From Haloarcula halophila (GTDB lineage Archaea > Halobacteriota > Halobacteria > Halobacteriales > Haloarculaceae): a stretch of DNA of 64,000 bases. The notes beneath the pieces were generated by a model, which saw only the letters and a list, made by a program, of their open reading frames with translations, was not told the DNA's origin and made no database searches. Of the stretch, positions 54,142 to 63,591 are shown in pieces. Made by a program: the position numbers and the translations under genes. The stretch's first letter is position 1. Each line of letters begins with the position of its first letter. The DNA lies in NCBI RefSeq assembly GCF_029278565.1, contig NZ_CP119559.1, positions 806,001 to 870,000 on the forward strand. Direction: 5' to 3'.

Positions 54142-56967
54142 ATGAGCGAGACGGGTGTCGCCGCGTTCTCGGCGCTGGGCGACCAGGTCCGGACTGCCCT
54201 CTCCGAGCGGGGGTTCTCGACGCCGACCGAGCCACAGCGCGAGGCGATCCCACCGCTGTCCGACGGTCGTGACGCGCTCGTCGTCGCGCCGACGGGGACC
54301 GGGAAGACCGAGACCGCAATGTTGCCGGTGCTCGACTCCCTGGTCGAGTCCGACGACCGGTTCGGGATCGGTGCGCTGTATATCACCCCGCTACGGGCAC
54401 TGAACCGCGACATGCGCGAGCGCCTGGAGTGGTGGGGCGAGACGCTGGGGCTGGATGTCGACGTACGACACGGCGACACTACCGACTACCAGCGCCAGAA
54501 GCAGGCGAACGACCCGCCGGACGTGCTGGTGACAACACCCGAGACGTTACAGGCGATGCTGACGGGGTCGAAACTCCGGACCGCACTGGAAGACGTCGAC
54601 CACGTCGTCGTCGACGAGGTCCACGAACTCGCGGCGGCCAAGCGGGGCGCACAGTTGACCGTCGGCCTCGAACGACTCCGGGAACTGTCGGGGTCGTTCC
54701 AACGTATCGGGCTCTCGGCGACGGTCGGCGACCCACAGGAGGTCGGGCGGTTCCTGACGGCTGGGCGGGGCTGTCGGGTCGTCGAGGTCGACATCGGGAG
54801 CCGGCTCTCGATCGACGTGGTCCATCCCGAGGTGACCGACCGCGACGAGCGACTCTCCAGCGAACTGGTCACTGACGCCGAGACCGCAAGTCACGTCCGG
54901 TTCATCGACGACCTGATCGCCGACCACGAGTCGGTCCTGGTGTTCGTCAACACCCGACAGACCGCGGAGGCGCTGGGCTCGCGGTTCAAGGAACTGGGGA
55001 CGAACCTCGGCGTCCACCACGGGTCGCTCTCGAAGGAGGCCCGCATCGACGTCGAGGACGGATTCAAGCGGGGCGAACTGGACGCCCTGCTGTGTACCTC
55101 CTCGATGGAACTGGGCATCGACGTGGGCCACGTCGACCACGTCGTCCAGTACGGCAGCCCGCGGCAGGTCTCGCGGCTGGTCCAGCGGGTCGGCCGCGCC
55201 GGCCACCGCCGCGACCAGGTCTCTTCGGGGACGGTCGTGACGACCCACGCCGACGACACCCTCGAAGCGCTGGCGATCGCCCGACAGGCCCGCAACGGCG
55301 ACGTGGAACCCGCCGAGATCCACGACGGGAGCCTCGACACCGTCGCCAACCAGATCGCCGGTCTCGTGATGGACACCGGCGAGATCCGCGCGATGGAGGC
55401 CTATCGGGTCCTCACCCGTGCCTATCCGTTCCGTGACCTCCCCGAACAGCAGTTCAAGGCGGTCGTCCAGGAACTGGCCGAGAACAACGTCGTCTGGCTC
55501 GACGAGGAACGGGACACCCTGGAGAAGCGCCGAGGAACCTGGCAGTACTTCTACCAGAACCTCTCGATGATCCCCGACGAGGCGACCTACGACGTCGAGG
55601 ACGTGGCTTCGGGCGACCAGGTCGGGACCCTGGACGAGCGATTCGTCGTCAACTTCGCGACCCCCGGAGAGGTGTTCGTCCAACGTGGCGAGATGTGGCG
55701 GATCACGAACATCGACGAGGAGGAGGAGGTCGTGACCGTCTCGCCGATCGAGGACCCGGCCGGCGAGGTCCCCTCCTGGACCGGGTCGGAGATCCCCGTT
55801 CCGAAGGCCGTCGCACAGGAGGTCGGCGAACTCCGGCGTGTCGCCGGCCAGCAACTCCAGGACGGCGCACCGATCGACGCCGTCGCGTCCCACGTCGCGA
55901 ACCGCTACGACGCCGGCAGGGCGACGGTCGAGACCGGCCTCGAACAACTGGACGGCCACGAGGCACCGCTGCCGGACGACGGCACCGTCCTCGTGGAGTT
56001 CCAGGGCCGGGAGGTCGTCGTCAACGCCTGTTACGGTCACAAGGTCAACGAGACGCTGGGCCGGGTTCTGTCGGCACTACTCGGCCAGCGGGCCGGCTCC
56101 TCGGTCGCCATGGAGGTCGATCCCTACCGGATCGAACTGGAGGTGCCACGACAGATCACCGCCGGCGACGTGATCGAGGTCGTCGAGGAGACCGACCCCG
56201 ACCACCTGACCGCACTCGTCGAGTTGAGTCTCAAGAACGCCGACGCGCTGAAGTTCAAGCTCGCGCAGGTCGCGACGAAGTTCGGCTCGCTCAAACGCTG
56301 GCGAGGCCGAGGATCGACGGAGTTCGGCCGTGACCGCCTGCTGGCGGCACTGGAGGACACGCCGATGTACGAGGAGGCGCTTCGCGAGGTCCGTCACGAG
56401 GACCTGGCCCTCGCGGAGACGGCCGACCTGCTGGCGGCGCTGCAGTCCGGCGAGGTGGCCCTGGAGACGGTGGGCGAGCGGACGCCGATCGGACTCGGCG
56501 GCCGTTCGGCCGGCCGGGAACTGCTCTCGCCGGAGAACGCCGACGCGAGCGTCATCCAGACGGTCAGAGAGCGCATCCAGGAGGACCGCGTCATCCTCGC
56601 CTGTCTCCACTGCAAGGAGTGGGACCGCAGACAGCAGGTCAAGCGGGTCCGCGATCAGCCGGAGTGTCCACAGTGTGGGTCGACCCGCATCGCGGCGCTG
56701 AACCCGTGGGCCGACGAAGTGCTGACCGCAGTTCGGGCAAGCGAGAGAGACGAAGAGCAAGAGAAGATGACCGAACGCGCCTACCGATCGGCGTCCCTCG
56801 TTCAGAGCCACGGCAAACGGGCCGTCCTCGCGCTGGCGGCTCGCGGCGTCGGCCCGCACAACGCCGCACGGATCATCAACCGCCTGCGCGAGGACGAAGA
56901 CGAGTTCTACCGGGACATCCTCCGTCAGGAACGGGAGTACGCACGGACCCAGTCGTTCTGGGACTAG
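54142..56967 (+). CDS. Lhr-type superfamily 2 helicase
   Basis: 941 residues, archaeal Lhr-like DEAD/DEAH helicase. Walker A VAPTGTGKTETAMLP near 50, motif Ia ITPLRALNRDMRERLEWW, motif II VVDEVHELAAAKRG near 155, motif III GLSATVGDP, motif VI QRVGRAGHRRDQ. The C-terminal third holds the Lhr-type winged helix/beta-sheet core and a zinc motif, CLHCKEWDRRQQVKRVRDQPECPQCGST. Lhr enzymes unwind RNA-DNA or branched DNA and help repair or stalled fork recovery. It stands alone as a single gene between unrelated membrane protein genes. Confidence 0.94.
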   Translation: MSETGVAAFSALGDQVRTALSERGFSTPTEPQREAIPPLSDGRDALVVAPTGTGKTETAMLPVLDSLVESDDRFGIGALYITPLRALNRDMRERLEWWGETLGLDVDVRHGDTTDYQRQKQANDPPDVLVTTPETLQAMLTGSKLRTALEDVDHVVVDEVHELAAAKRGAQLTVGLERLRELSGSFQRIGLSATVGDPQEVGRFLTAGRGCRVVEVDIGSRLSIDVVHPEVTDRDERLSSELVTDAETASHVRFIDDLIADHESVLVFVNTRQTAEALGSRFKELGTNLGVHHGSLSKEARIDVEDGFKRGELDALLCTSSMELGIDVGHVDHVVQYGSPRQVSRLVQRVGRAGHRRDQVSSGTVVTTHADDTLEALAIARQARNGDVEPAEIHDGSLDTVANQIAGLVMDTGEIRAMEAYRVLTRAYPFRDLPEQQFKAVVQELAENNVVWLDEERDTLEKRRGTWQYFYQNLSMIPDEATYDVEDVASGDQVGTLDERFVVNFATPGEVFVQRGEMWRITNIDEEEEVVTVSPIEDPAGEVPSWTGSEIPVPKAVAQEVGELRRVAGQQLQDGAPIDAVASHVANRYDAGRATVETGLEQLDGHEAPLPDDGTVLVEFQGREVVVNACYGHKVNETLGRVLSALLGQRAGSSVAMEVDPYRIELEVPRQITAGDVIEVVEETDPDHLTALVELSLKNADALKFKLAQVATKFGSLKRWRGRGSTEFGRDRLLAALEDTPMYEEALREVRHEDLALAETADLLAALQSGEVALETVGERTPIGLGGRSAGRELLSPENADASVIQTVRERIQEDRVILACLHCKEWDRRQQVKRVRDQPECPQCGSTRIAALNPWADEVLTAVRASERDEEQEKMTERAYRSASLVQSHGKRAVLALAARGVGPHNAARIINRLREDEDEFYRDILRQEREYARTQSFWD

Positions 56968-57034
56968 CACGCCATCGCCGCGGATCTCGTCGTGAGCAGA
57001 TCGGTTCCCTCCCGAGAGTTGGTACGAGGGACGC

Positions 57035-57637
57035 TCACTCCTCGTCGTCGGGTTCGACACCGGCCCGCTCGTGGAGTCGGCCGGGCTCGCCACGGAGCTG
57101 TCGGGCCGCACGGTTCGACGCCCGTCTGGCGAGCATGGCGGCGACGACGGCCGGGACGGCAAGCAGTGCCAGCAACAGTGCGGTCCCCTGTGAGACAGTA
57201 GACTCGCCGGCCGCGACCGTGTCGTACCCGACGGCGACGACGACGGCACCGATCCCGGCGACGACGAGATAGAGACCACGCGAGAGCACCTCGCTGGGGT
57301 TCCGGAACCGGGCGAGATAGATCCCGGGGAGCAACCAGCCGGCGAGCAAGAGCGTGACGACGACCCCCAGCGACCGGACACCGGTCGCGATGACGCCGGC
57401 GTAGGTCACCAGCGGCGCGATGGCGATCCCCAGCGCGAGCCCGGTCAGGAGAACCGCCCAGCGGGGTGCCGCCTGCGGTTCCGTTTCCAGCGCTTCGGCC
57501 AGGTGCTCGGTGAGTGCCGCGGCCTCTTCCTCCGAGAGGAACTGCTCGCCACAGTGTGGACAGTCCATAACCGCCGGGTCCAGTGGCTCGCCGCAAGCCG
57601 GACAGGCCGGTTCGTCGGCCGTGCGCCAGGAGTCCAT
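57035..57637 (-). CDS. membrane protein with N-terminal zinc ribbon
   Basis: 200 residues. Zinc ribbon Cys12-x2-Cys15 and Cys26-x2-Cys29 (PACPACGEPLDPAVMDCPHCGEQF), then a short helical stretch and four hydrophobic segments (about 61-79, 83-103, 119-138, 148-167). The C-terminus is basic then acidic. Zinc-ribbon membrane proteins are common in haloarchaea and of unknown role. The start ATG at 57637 gives the ribbon at the very N-terminus, the usual arrangement. Confidence 0.82.
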   Translation of the reverse strand: MDSWRTADEPACPACGEPLDPAVMDCPHCGEQFLSEEEAAALTEHLAEALETEPQAAPRWAVLLTGLALGIAIAPLVTYAGVIATGVRSLGVVVTLLLAGWLLPGIYLARFRNPSEVLSRGLYLVVAGIGAVVVAVGYDTVAAGESTVSQGTALLLALLAVPAVVAAMLARRASNRAARQLRGEPGRLHERAGVEPDDEE

Positions 57638-57763
57638 ACCGGCCGCTTGCGCCTCCGGGGGCTTGAGTCGTCCGGCTACTCCCACAGCGGACGGCCGTTG
57701 CTGTCGCTCGACTCACCACACGCAAGAACAACGACTAAGCGGCCACCGGTCGACTCCCCGTCC

Positions 57764-59524
57764 ATGCGACTGGAGGAGTACTGGGGGATCGGCCCGAAGA
57801 CGTCGGCACTGCTCTCCGAGGAACTGGGCGTCGAACGGGCCATCGAGGCGATCGAGTCGGCCGACACGCGGACACTGACCGCGGCCGGGCTCTCGCGGGG
57901 CCGAGCGACGCGGATCCTCCGACGGGCCAGCGGCGCCGAGTCGATGGACCTGCTGGCCACCCGGGACACTCGCGACGTTTACAAGGAACTGCTCGACCTG
58001 GCCGAGGAGTACGCCGTCACGTCCGACGCCGCGGATCGGATCCGCGTCCTGACGCCGTTGCCCTCGAAAGAACGAATGGAGGAGCGCCTCGACGACGTGC
58101 TCTCCGCGCGGGAGTCGTGGGCCGCGCTCTCGGAGTCGACACGGGAGTCGGTCGTCGCTGCCTTCGAGGGATACGGGAACGGCGGCGAGCGTTCGGCCGT
58201 CGGGACGGCGATCGAACTCCAGAAAGTCGGCGTCTCGGAGGGCGTGTTCGAGCCCATCGCGACGCTGGACAGCGACCACCTCGCGTCGGCCAGGGCAGCC
58301 CTGGCCGGCCTCGCTGGCGACGGTGACGGCGTCGGCCGAGGCGCCGACGAGGAACTCGACCGGCTCCGGGATCAGTTGGGCCACGTCGAAGACCTCGCTG
58401 CTGGCTCGGCGGAAGTCGTCGAAGCCGTCCAGGACGGCGCGAGACGGCCGGCGGAGTTCCAGGACGCCCTGGCCCGGTACGTCATCGACGAGACCGGGCT
58501 GGGCCGGGCGAGAATCCAGGCGGCGATGCCGAGCGAAGCGACCGACGCGCGGGACTTCGTCGAGACCGCCCTCCGGGACCTCCGGAGTTCGCTCCGGGCG
58601 GACCTCCAGGAGCGGGAATCGGCCGTCGCCGATCGGCTGGAAGCGGACCTCGAAGCCGCACGCGGGACGATCGACGACGCGGTCGCGGCCGTCGACGACA
58701 TCGCGCTGTCGGTCTCGCTCGCCCGGTTCGCGATCGCGTTCGATCTGGTCAGGCCCACGCTCGTCGAGGACCGGGAGACGATCGCCGTCCGGAACGCACG
58801 GAACCTCACGCTGGCCGACGCCGACGATCCACAGCCGATCACCTACGCCGTCGGCGATCACACCCTCCCAGTCCAGGGCGCGAACGAGCCCCCCAGCGGC
58901 GACCGGGTCGCGATCCTCACCGGAGCCAACTCCGGCGGGAAGACGACGCTGCTTGAGACGCTGTGTCAGGTCCAGTTGCTCGCACAGATGGGGCTGCCGG
59001 TGCCCGCCGACGCCGCCGAAGTCGGGCTGGTCGACACCGTGGTCTTCCACCGACGGCACGCTTCGTTCAACGCCGGCGTCCTCGAATCGACGCTGCGCTC
59101 CGTCGTCCCACCGTTGACCGGGAGCGACCGGACACTGATGCTCGTCGACGAGTTCGAGGCGATCACCGAACCAGGCTCGGCGGCCGACCTGTTGCACGGG
59201 CTCGTGACGCTGACCGTCGACCGCGGGGCGCTGGGGGTATTCGTCACCCACCTCGCAGCGGACCTGGAACCGCTGCCAGAGACCGCCCGGACCGACGGTA
59301 TCTTCGCGGAGGGGCTGAGTCCCGATCTGGAACTCCAGGTGGACTACCAGCCCCGCTTTGGCACTGTCGGCAAGTCCACGCCGGAGTTCATCGTCTCCCG
59401 CCTGGTCGCCAACGCCGGCGACCCCGTCGAACGGTCGGGCTTCGAGACGCTGGCGACGGCGATCGGCGAGGAAGCGGTCCAGCGGACTCTCTCGGACGCA
59501 CGCTGGAACGAGGGCGACGGCTGA
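57764..59524 (+). CDS. MutS-family ATPase with N-terminal helix-hairpin-helix
   Basis: 586 residues from ATG 57764. Residues 1-50 are a helix-hairpin-helix (LEEYWGIGPKTSALLSEELG, AAGLSRGRATRIL), which suits DNA binding. Residues 55-330 are mostly helical. The C-terminal ATPase has Walker A LTGANSGGKTTLLETL (Lys393), LVDTVVFHRRHASFNAGVLESTLRSVVPPL and Walker B RTLMLVDEFEAITEPGSAADLLHG. It lacks the mismatch-recognition domain of MutS1, and the Smr nuclease domain of bacterial MutS2. The fusion of HhH with a MutS core is typical of haloarchaeal MutS5-like proteins of unknown role, perhaps in recombination or branched-DNA repair. Confidence 0.88.
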   Translation: MRLEEYWGIGPKTSALLSEELGVERAIEAIESADTRTLTAAGLSRGRATRILRRASGAESMDLLATRDTRDVYKELLDLAEEYAVTSDAADRIRVLTPLPSKERMEERLDDVLSARESWAALSESTRESVVAAFEGYGNGGERSAVGTAIELQKVGVSEGVFEPIATLDSDHLASARAALAGLAGDGDGVGRGADEELDRLRDQLGHVEDLAAGSAEVVEAVQDGARRPAEFQDALARYVIDETGLGRARIQAAMPSEATDARDFVETALRDLRSSLRADLQERESAVADRLEADLEAARGTIDDAVAAVDDIALSVSLARFAIAFDLVRPTLVEDRETIAVRNARNLTLADADDPQPITYAVGDHTLPVQGANEPPSGDRVAILTGANSGGKTTLLETLCQVQLLAQMGLPVPADAAEVGLVDTVVFHRRHASFNAGVLESTLRSVVPPLTGSDRTLMLVDEFEAITEPGSAADLLHGLVTLTVDRGALGVFVTHLAADLEPLPETARTDGIFAEGLSPDLELQVDYQPRFGTVGKSTPEFIVSRLVANAGDPVERSGFETLATAIGEEAVQRTLSDARWNEGDG

Positions 59525-59538
59525 CGGCCGCGGGCCAG

Positions 59539-59976
59539 TCACTCGGTCGCCAGCCGATCCCGAACTGTCGCCAGCAGCCGCCGTACCTCCCGTGCGTTGT
59601 ACCACCGGACCAGCGGCGCCAGGAGCCACTCGGGGACCGGCCCGGGAATCCCGTAGCTGGCCGCGTACGTGAGCCGCGTCCCGCCGTCCTCGGCCGCGAA
59701 GGTCAGCGTGATCGTCCCGGTGAGGTCACCGACGAGGTCGTAGACGATCCGTTCGGGCGGTTCGTACCGGCTGGCACGGACCTCGCCCTCGAAGGAGATC
59801 CCGAACAGCCGATAGACGTACCGGGCTCGGTTGCCGCCGTTGTCCAGTCGTTCGACGCGCTCGGCGACCGCCAGGCTCGGGGTCACGGCGGCCTGGTTGG
59901 CCGGTTCGTCCATGAACGCGAAGACCCGATCGACCGGCGCGTCGATCCAGACGTCGTCGGCCGTCTCGACTGCCAT
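59539..59976 (-). CDS. SRPBCC (START-like) family protein
   Basis: 145 residues, polyketide-cyclase/START fold: MAVETADDVWIDAPVDRVFAFMDEPANQ at the start (strand 1 with the IDAP motif), FEGEVRASRYEPPERIVYDLVGDLTGTITLTFAAEDGGTRLTYAASYGI, and a C-terminal helix ending LLATVRDRLATE. Such proteins bind hydrophobic ligands or act as cyclases; the ligand is unknown. Starts at ATG 59976 by comparison with typical N-termini. Convergent with the MutS-like gene. Confidence 0.87.
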   Translation of the reverse strand: MAVETADDVWIDAPVDRVFAFMDEPANQAAVTPSLAVAERVERLDNGGNRARYVYRLFGISFEGEVRASRYEPPERIVYDLVGDLTGTITLTFAAEDGGTRLTYAASYGIPGPVPEWLLAPLVRWYNAREVRRLLATVRDRLATE

Positions 59977-60076
59977 ACGATCGGCTACAGTCTCCAGACT
60001 GTTATGCGGTCGGCCACGTCGTCGGCCGTTATTTCGAGGGGAGCGTTGACGGTGGTGGAGAGCGTACATTCGATCG

Positions 60077-60391
60077 ATGATACGACGACTCCTCCCCGCC
60101 GGCTACGCGTATATGGTGGTACAGGGACTGCTCGCCGTCTTCCTGCCTCGCCAGGCGATCAAACTGAACGCGAAGCTCCTGTTGCGTGGCTACGAGAACC
60201 CCGGCGACCTCGAACCCAAAGCGTGGTACGTCCGCTCGACGCGGATCGCCGGCGTCGGGATGCTCGTCACCGGGCTGACCGGGCTCCTCGCGGGCGATCT
60301 CGTCGCGGACGCGGACGAGAAGCTACCGGAACCGCTCGCTGACGACGACGACGACGATCACCAGGTCGCCGAGTCCGACGAGTCGGTCTGA
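60077..60391 (+). CDS. small membrane protein with acidic C-terminus
   Basis: 104 residues. Two hydrophobic stretches (about 7-24 and 57-75), a basic patch between (RQAIKLNAKLLLRGYENPGDL), and an Asp-rich tail (LADDDDDDHQVAESDESV). No recognised family. Its last 34 bases overlap the convergent 184-residue gene of the second molybdoenzyme cluster, a tight antisense end. Confidence 0.72.
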   Translation: MIRRLLPAGYAYMVVQGLLAVFLPRQAIKLNAKLLLRGYENPGDLEPKAWYVRSTRIAGVGMLVTGLTGLLAGDLVADADEKLPEPLADDDDDDHQVAESDESV

Positions 60392-60912
60392 AACCGGTCG
60401 CCGTCGAGCAAGGTCCCGCCGTAGGGCCGGAACTCGAACCCGTGTTTCTCCGCGATCAGTTCGACGAGTTCCTCGCGACGAGCGATCGCGTCGGTCTCGA
60501 AACCCGTCCGCTCGACGGCCGCGACGAGCCCGTCGTCGTCGATCCGGCCGCTGGCGTAGGCGTCCGCGACGGCGTTGCGGAAGCCGTCGGCGTTGCGCCG
60601 ACAGCGCAGCGCCTCGTCGAACGCGGCGCGGGCCGTCTCGCGCTCGGCGTCGGCGTCGATCCCCTCCAGCGTCTCGACGGCCGACTGGTCGTAGCTCCGT
60701 GCCCGTTCGAGCACCTGGCAGACCTGTGCCGTCGGGTCCAGTTGCTCCCACTTCTCACGCTGGTTCGGCGGGACGAAGGCGTCGACGACGCCCGGCCAGT
60801 CGGTCGAGCGCTCGGCGTCCTCGAACACCTCTGCGACGAACTCGCCGGCGTACTCCGCGGGGATCGACAGCCCGACCGACCGCTCGGGATCGGTCTGGTG
60901 TGTGTCGCTCAT
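60358..60912 (-). CDS. uncharacterised protein ending the second molybdoenzyme operon
   Basis: 184 residues, soluble, predicted all-helical and acidic: LSIPAEYAGEFVAEVFEDAERS, PPNQREKWEQLDPTAQVCQVLERARSYD, ETARAAFDEALRCRRNADGFRNAVADAYASG, then a final stretch with RPYGGTLLDGDRF. Two cysteines. Its start overlaps the HEAT gene (60909-60912) by four bases, so it is the last gene of this operon and may be a maturation factor, but there is no recognisable family. It overlaps a convergent gene for 34 bases. Confidence 0.72.
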   Translation of the reverse strand: MSDTHQTDPERSVGLSIPAEYAGEFVAEVFEDAERSTDWPGVVDAFVPPNQREKWEQLDPTAQVCQVLERARSYDQSAVETLEGIDADAERETARAAFDEALRCRRNADGFRNAVADAYASGRIDDDGLVAAVERTGFETDAIARREELVELIAEKHGFEFRPYGGTLLDGDRFQTDSSDSATW

Positions 60913-61808
60913 CGATGCTCACCCCCGCTGGAATCGTACTCCCTGCTCGGCGCTGGTCCGGGACCGCTGGGTTGTGCGCCCGTATCGGACCCACGCGGAT
61001 CGGCGGGACTGTGCGCGTCGGACCCGCCCGGTGGCCGTGTCATCGGGGGCGAGCTGTCGCCATCCTGTCTGTCCGGCAGTTCGATCTCCTCGGGATCGGT
61101 CCCGCGGGCGCTTGCCAGTGCGACCCTTGCCGTCCGGCGCACGTCCTCGCTGCGGTCGTGTAACCCCTGTGACTCCAGGGCCTCCTCCGCGCGGTCGGTT
61201 CCCAGTTCGCCGAGGCTGTCGGCGGCTTTCGCCCGGACGTAGGCGTTGGGTTCCCGTGCCAGCACCGCCGCGAGGATACGGACGGCGGTCTCGGCGTCTT
61301 CGGCGGCCTCGCCGAGGAACTGCGCCGCGTACTCCCGAACAGCGGGGTGCCCGTCGGACTTGATCCGGTCGATCAGGAGCGGCTGGTCGACCGCGCCGAG
61401 CTTTCCGAGCGCGATCACGGTGTTACGCCGGACCCAGCCGCTGTCGTCGTCCAGCATCGTCTCTAGGCGGTCGGTGTCGTCCGGGTCCGTCCGCGAGAGC
61501 GCGACGACGGCCTCTGCACGTACCCACTCGTGGTCGTCGTCGAGCGCCCGCCGGACGGCCTCTGCACTGACGCCGGCAGTCCCCAGCGCTTCGACGGCGT
61601 ACTGCCTTGCCTCGGGATCGGACGCGTCCCGCAGCACACGGTCGAGGGCGTCGACGGTCGGGTCGTCGAGCCCCTGTCGGTCGGCGACGTCGATCAGTGC
61701 CAGTGCTGCGTCCCGTCGCCGGTCGCTGTCGTCGAGGAAGTTCCGGAGCGTCGGTTCGTCCGTCGCCGGTGCGCCGTTGCGGGCGCTGTGATAGTCGTCG
61801 AGCGTCAT
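60909..61808 (-). CDS. HEAT-repeat protein of the second molybdoenzyme operon
   Basis: 299 residues. A short N-terminal part leads to repeats of about 30 residues with the cores ARQYAVEALG, WVRAEAVVALSR, WVRRNTVIALGKLG, AVREYAAQFLGEA and YVRAKAADSLGELG. The C-terminal 60 residues are disordered, rich in Pro, Ser and Gly. Its repeats align well with the nar-operon HEAT protein (13824-14672), for example DRRRDAALAL against DRRRAALALKD and the shared WVRAEAVVAL string. This supports a paralogous pair dedicated to two molybdoenzymes. Overlaps the heme-subunit gene by four bases. Confidence 0.85.
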   Translation of the reverse strand: MTLDDYHSARNGAPATDEPTLRNFLDDSDRRRDAALALIDVADRQGLDDPTVDALDRVLRDASDPEARQYAVEALGTAGVSAEAVRRALDDDHEWVRAEAVVALSRTDPDDTDRLETMLDDDSGWVRRNTVIALGKLGAVDQPLLIDRIKSDGHPAVREYAAQFLGEAAEDAETAVRILAAVLAREPNAYVRAKAADSLGELGTDRAEEALESQGLHDRSEDVRRTARVALASARGTDPEEIELPDRQDGDSSPPMTRPPGGSDAHSPADPRGSDTGAQPSGPGPAPSREYDSSGGEHR

Positions 61809-62869
61809 CGTGCGAGCCTCCAGTACGCGACCGTCCAGGACGCCGCGATCGCCGCGAGCGCGGTCCCCATCAGGCCGCCGAAGCCGCCGAGGAAGCCGCC
61901 GGTACCGCCGCCGTCGCTCCCGCTGGATCCGCCACCAGCGGTGCCGTCGCTCGATCCGGCACCGCCGTCACCGCCGCTTGACTGCTCCGGCGGGGAGAAC
62001 GTCCCCGAGGCGAGATCGAGCGTCGAGTACTGCATCGTGATCGACTTCTTCCCGTTGACCTCGTCGGCGCTGCCGTTCCAGACACCGAAGGCCAGATACA
62101 CCGTCTCGGAGCCGTCGAAGGTAGCGTCGAACTGGCCGTCGGTCGACCGCTCCCGAACGAACGACACTGCCCAGCCGTCGTCCGTTCGACTCCCACGAGC
62201 CCGCACTGGTTGGGTCGGTGCGTCGCTCAGCGATCCGTACCCCTTCGCGTAGTAGTTCTGGGCGTACTGCTCGTAGGTCGCCTTCGAGAGCGGGTTCCCC
62301 GCCGCCTGTCCGGGTTTGGTCTCGGCGTCGGGGTGTGGGTAGGCGTACATGTCGTTGCTCCAGGGGGCGCTGGCGTTACGGAACTGCCAGCTGGCCCGCC
62401 AGTACCAGATGTTGACCGGATCGCCGGTCGCACCCATCGTGATCGGGGGCTGGCTCCCGGTGCGAGCCATAACCGCCACGGCGTCGCTGAAGTTCCGCGG
62501 CGACTGGATGGCCGCGTCACGGGTCGGGTCGTCCCAGGACAACCGGAAGGCGACGTGGGAGTCGTTGGTGGCGACCTGGACGTCCATCTCGTCGACCGAG
62601 CCGCCGCCGTAGGGGACCGCCATCTGCTGTTTCTGCAGCGAGACGGTCTGGGTCGGTACGTCGTTCCAGGTCGTCGCGGTCGGGGACAGCGGTGCCCGCT
62701 GGACCTGCGCGGTCGGCTGGCTCGGCCCGGTCACCGCTGCGGCGACGGCTCCCTGAACGAGCAGGAGAGCGAGCACGACGACCGCCGAGACGACCGTCGC
62801 GCGGACGGCGGCGTCGGCGTCGAACAGGGCCACCGAACGGGCGGTCTCCCTGAGACCGCCGACGCTCAT
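61805..62869 (-). CDS. heme-b-binding gamma subunit of the second molybdoenzyme
   Basis: 354 residues. An N-terminal hydrophobic segment (VVSAVVVLALLLVQGAVAAAV, about 29-49) acts as signal or anchor. The heme domain shares the type II DMSO-reductase gamma pattern with 16179-17000: HVAFRLSWDDPTRDAA, then PITMGATGDPVNIWYWRASWQ and VYLAFGVWNGSADEVNGKKS. A Gly/Ser-rich linker and a C-terminal membrane helix (FLGGFGGLMGTALAAIAASWTVAYW) follow. It should take electrons between the quinol-linked chain and the beta subunit. Overlaps both neighbours by four bases. Confidence 0.83.
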   Translation of the reverse strand: MSVGGLRETARSVALFDADAAVRATVVSAVVVLALLLVQGAVAAAVTGPSQPTAQVQRAPLSPTATTWNDVPTQTVSLQKQQMAVPYGGGSVDEMDVQVATNDSHVAFRLSWDDPTRDAAIQSPRNFSDAVAVMARTGSQPPITMGATGDPVNIWYWRASWQFRNASAPWSNDMYAYPHPDAETKPGQAAGNPLSKATYEQYAQNYYAKGYGSLSDAPTQPVRARGSRTDDGWAVSFVRERSTDGQFDATFDGSETVYLAFGVWNGSADEVNGKKSITMQYSTLDLASGTFSPPEQSSGGDGGAGSSDGTAGGGSSGSDGGGTGGFLGGFGGLMGTALAAIAASWTVAYWRLAR

Positions 62870-63591
62870 CGCCCGACCACCCCCGTTGCCGAGACGTCGT
62901 CCGGGTCGGTCGGTGCCGGCGGATGGAGCGACTCGTCGTACTCGACCAGCGATTGTGCGAGATCGGCCGCGGCCAAGTATACCGCGGAGTCGGTCGCCTC
63001 ACGGATATCGTGGGCGAAGGCCGGGACAAAGTCGATCAGGTGGTTCGAGAGCATCGCCGACTCGACACCGACGATCTCGTCGAGTACCTCGTTGTCGTCG
63101 GGGTCGCTGGCGCGCTCGTGGACCACCGCGCGTTGCCCGGCGGCGACCTGCATGAGTTCCAGTTCCGTCGCGACGTGGTCCTGGCGTTCGTCGAACCCGT
63201 CGCTCGGTTCGAGCCCGACGGTCTCCAACAACCCGACCACGGCTGCGATCCGGCGCTGTTCGTCGTCGACCTCGGAGCCGACGGTGTAGTTGCCCTCGTA
63301 GGGAACGACGGAGTAGGTCCCGTCCGCTGAGGGGACCCCGAACAGGTCGTTGTACTCGCGCTGGAGGGCTGGGAGCGACACGTCGACGAGTGCGCCGGCG
63401 AGTGCCTCCGCCTCCTCTTCGAGTCCGGTTCGCTCCCCCGCCCGGACGATCCCTTCGACGGCATCGGGATCGATAAGCTCCGTGACCGTCTCCTCGTCGG
63501 GATAGACGAACGCACCCGCGACGGCGGCGTAGAGTCCGGCACGGGCGGCGTGGAACGCTGGCGTGTCTGTCTCGTTCATGTGATCTATCAT
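62866..63591 (-). CDS. TorD/NarJ-like chaperone of the second molybdoenzyme
   Basis: 241 residues from ATG 63591, which overlaps the stop of the beta-subunit gene (ATGA); an ATG four codons later is an alternative. Helical TorD-family pattern: ARAGLYAAVAGAFVYPDEETVTELID at the start, LQREYNDLFGVPSADGTYSVVPYEGNYT in the middle and DHVATELELMQVAAGQRAV (the ELxxM-type core). It guides folding and export of the catalytic subunit, whose gene should lie to the right of the window. Only weakly similar to the NarJ gene at 15499. Confidence 0.85.
   Translation of the reverse strand: MIDHMNETDTPAFHAARAGLYAAVAGAFVYPDEETVTELIDPDAVEGIVRAGERTGLEEEAEALAGALVDVSLPALQREYNDLFGVPSADGTYSVVPYEGNYTVGSEVDDEQRRIAAVVGLLETVGLEPSDGFDERQDHVATELELMQVAAGQRAVVHERASDPDDNEVLDEIVGVESAMLSNHLIDFVPAFAHDIREATDSAVYLAAADLAQSLVEYDESLHPPAPTDPDDVSATGVVGR

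Noticed and set aside
57503-57763. Longer N-terminus for the MutS-like protein
   Set aside because: The upstream in-frame part overlaps the opposite-strand zinc-ribbon gene start and has no haloarchaeal character. The ATG at 57764 starts directly with the HhH domain.
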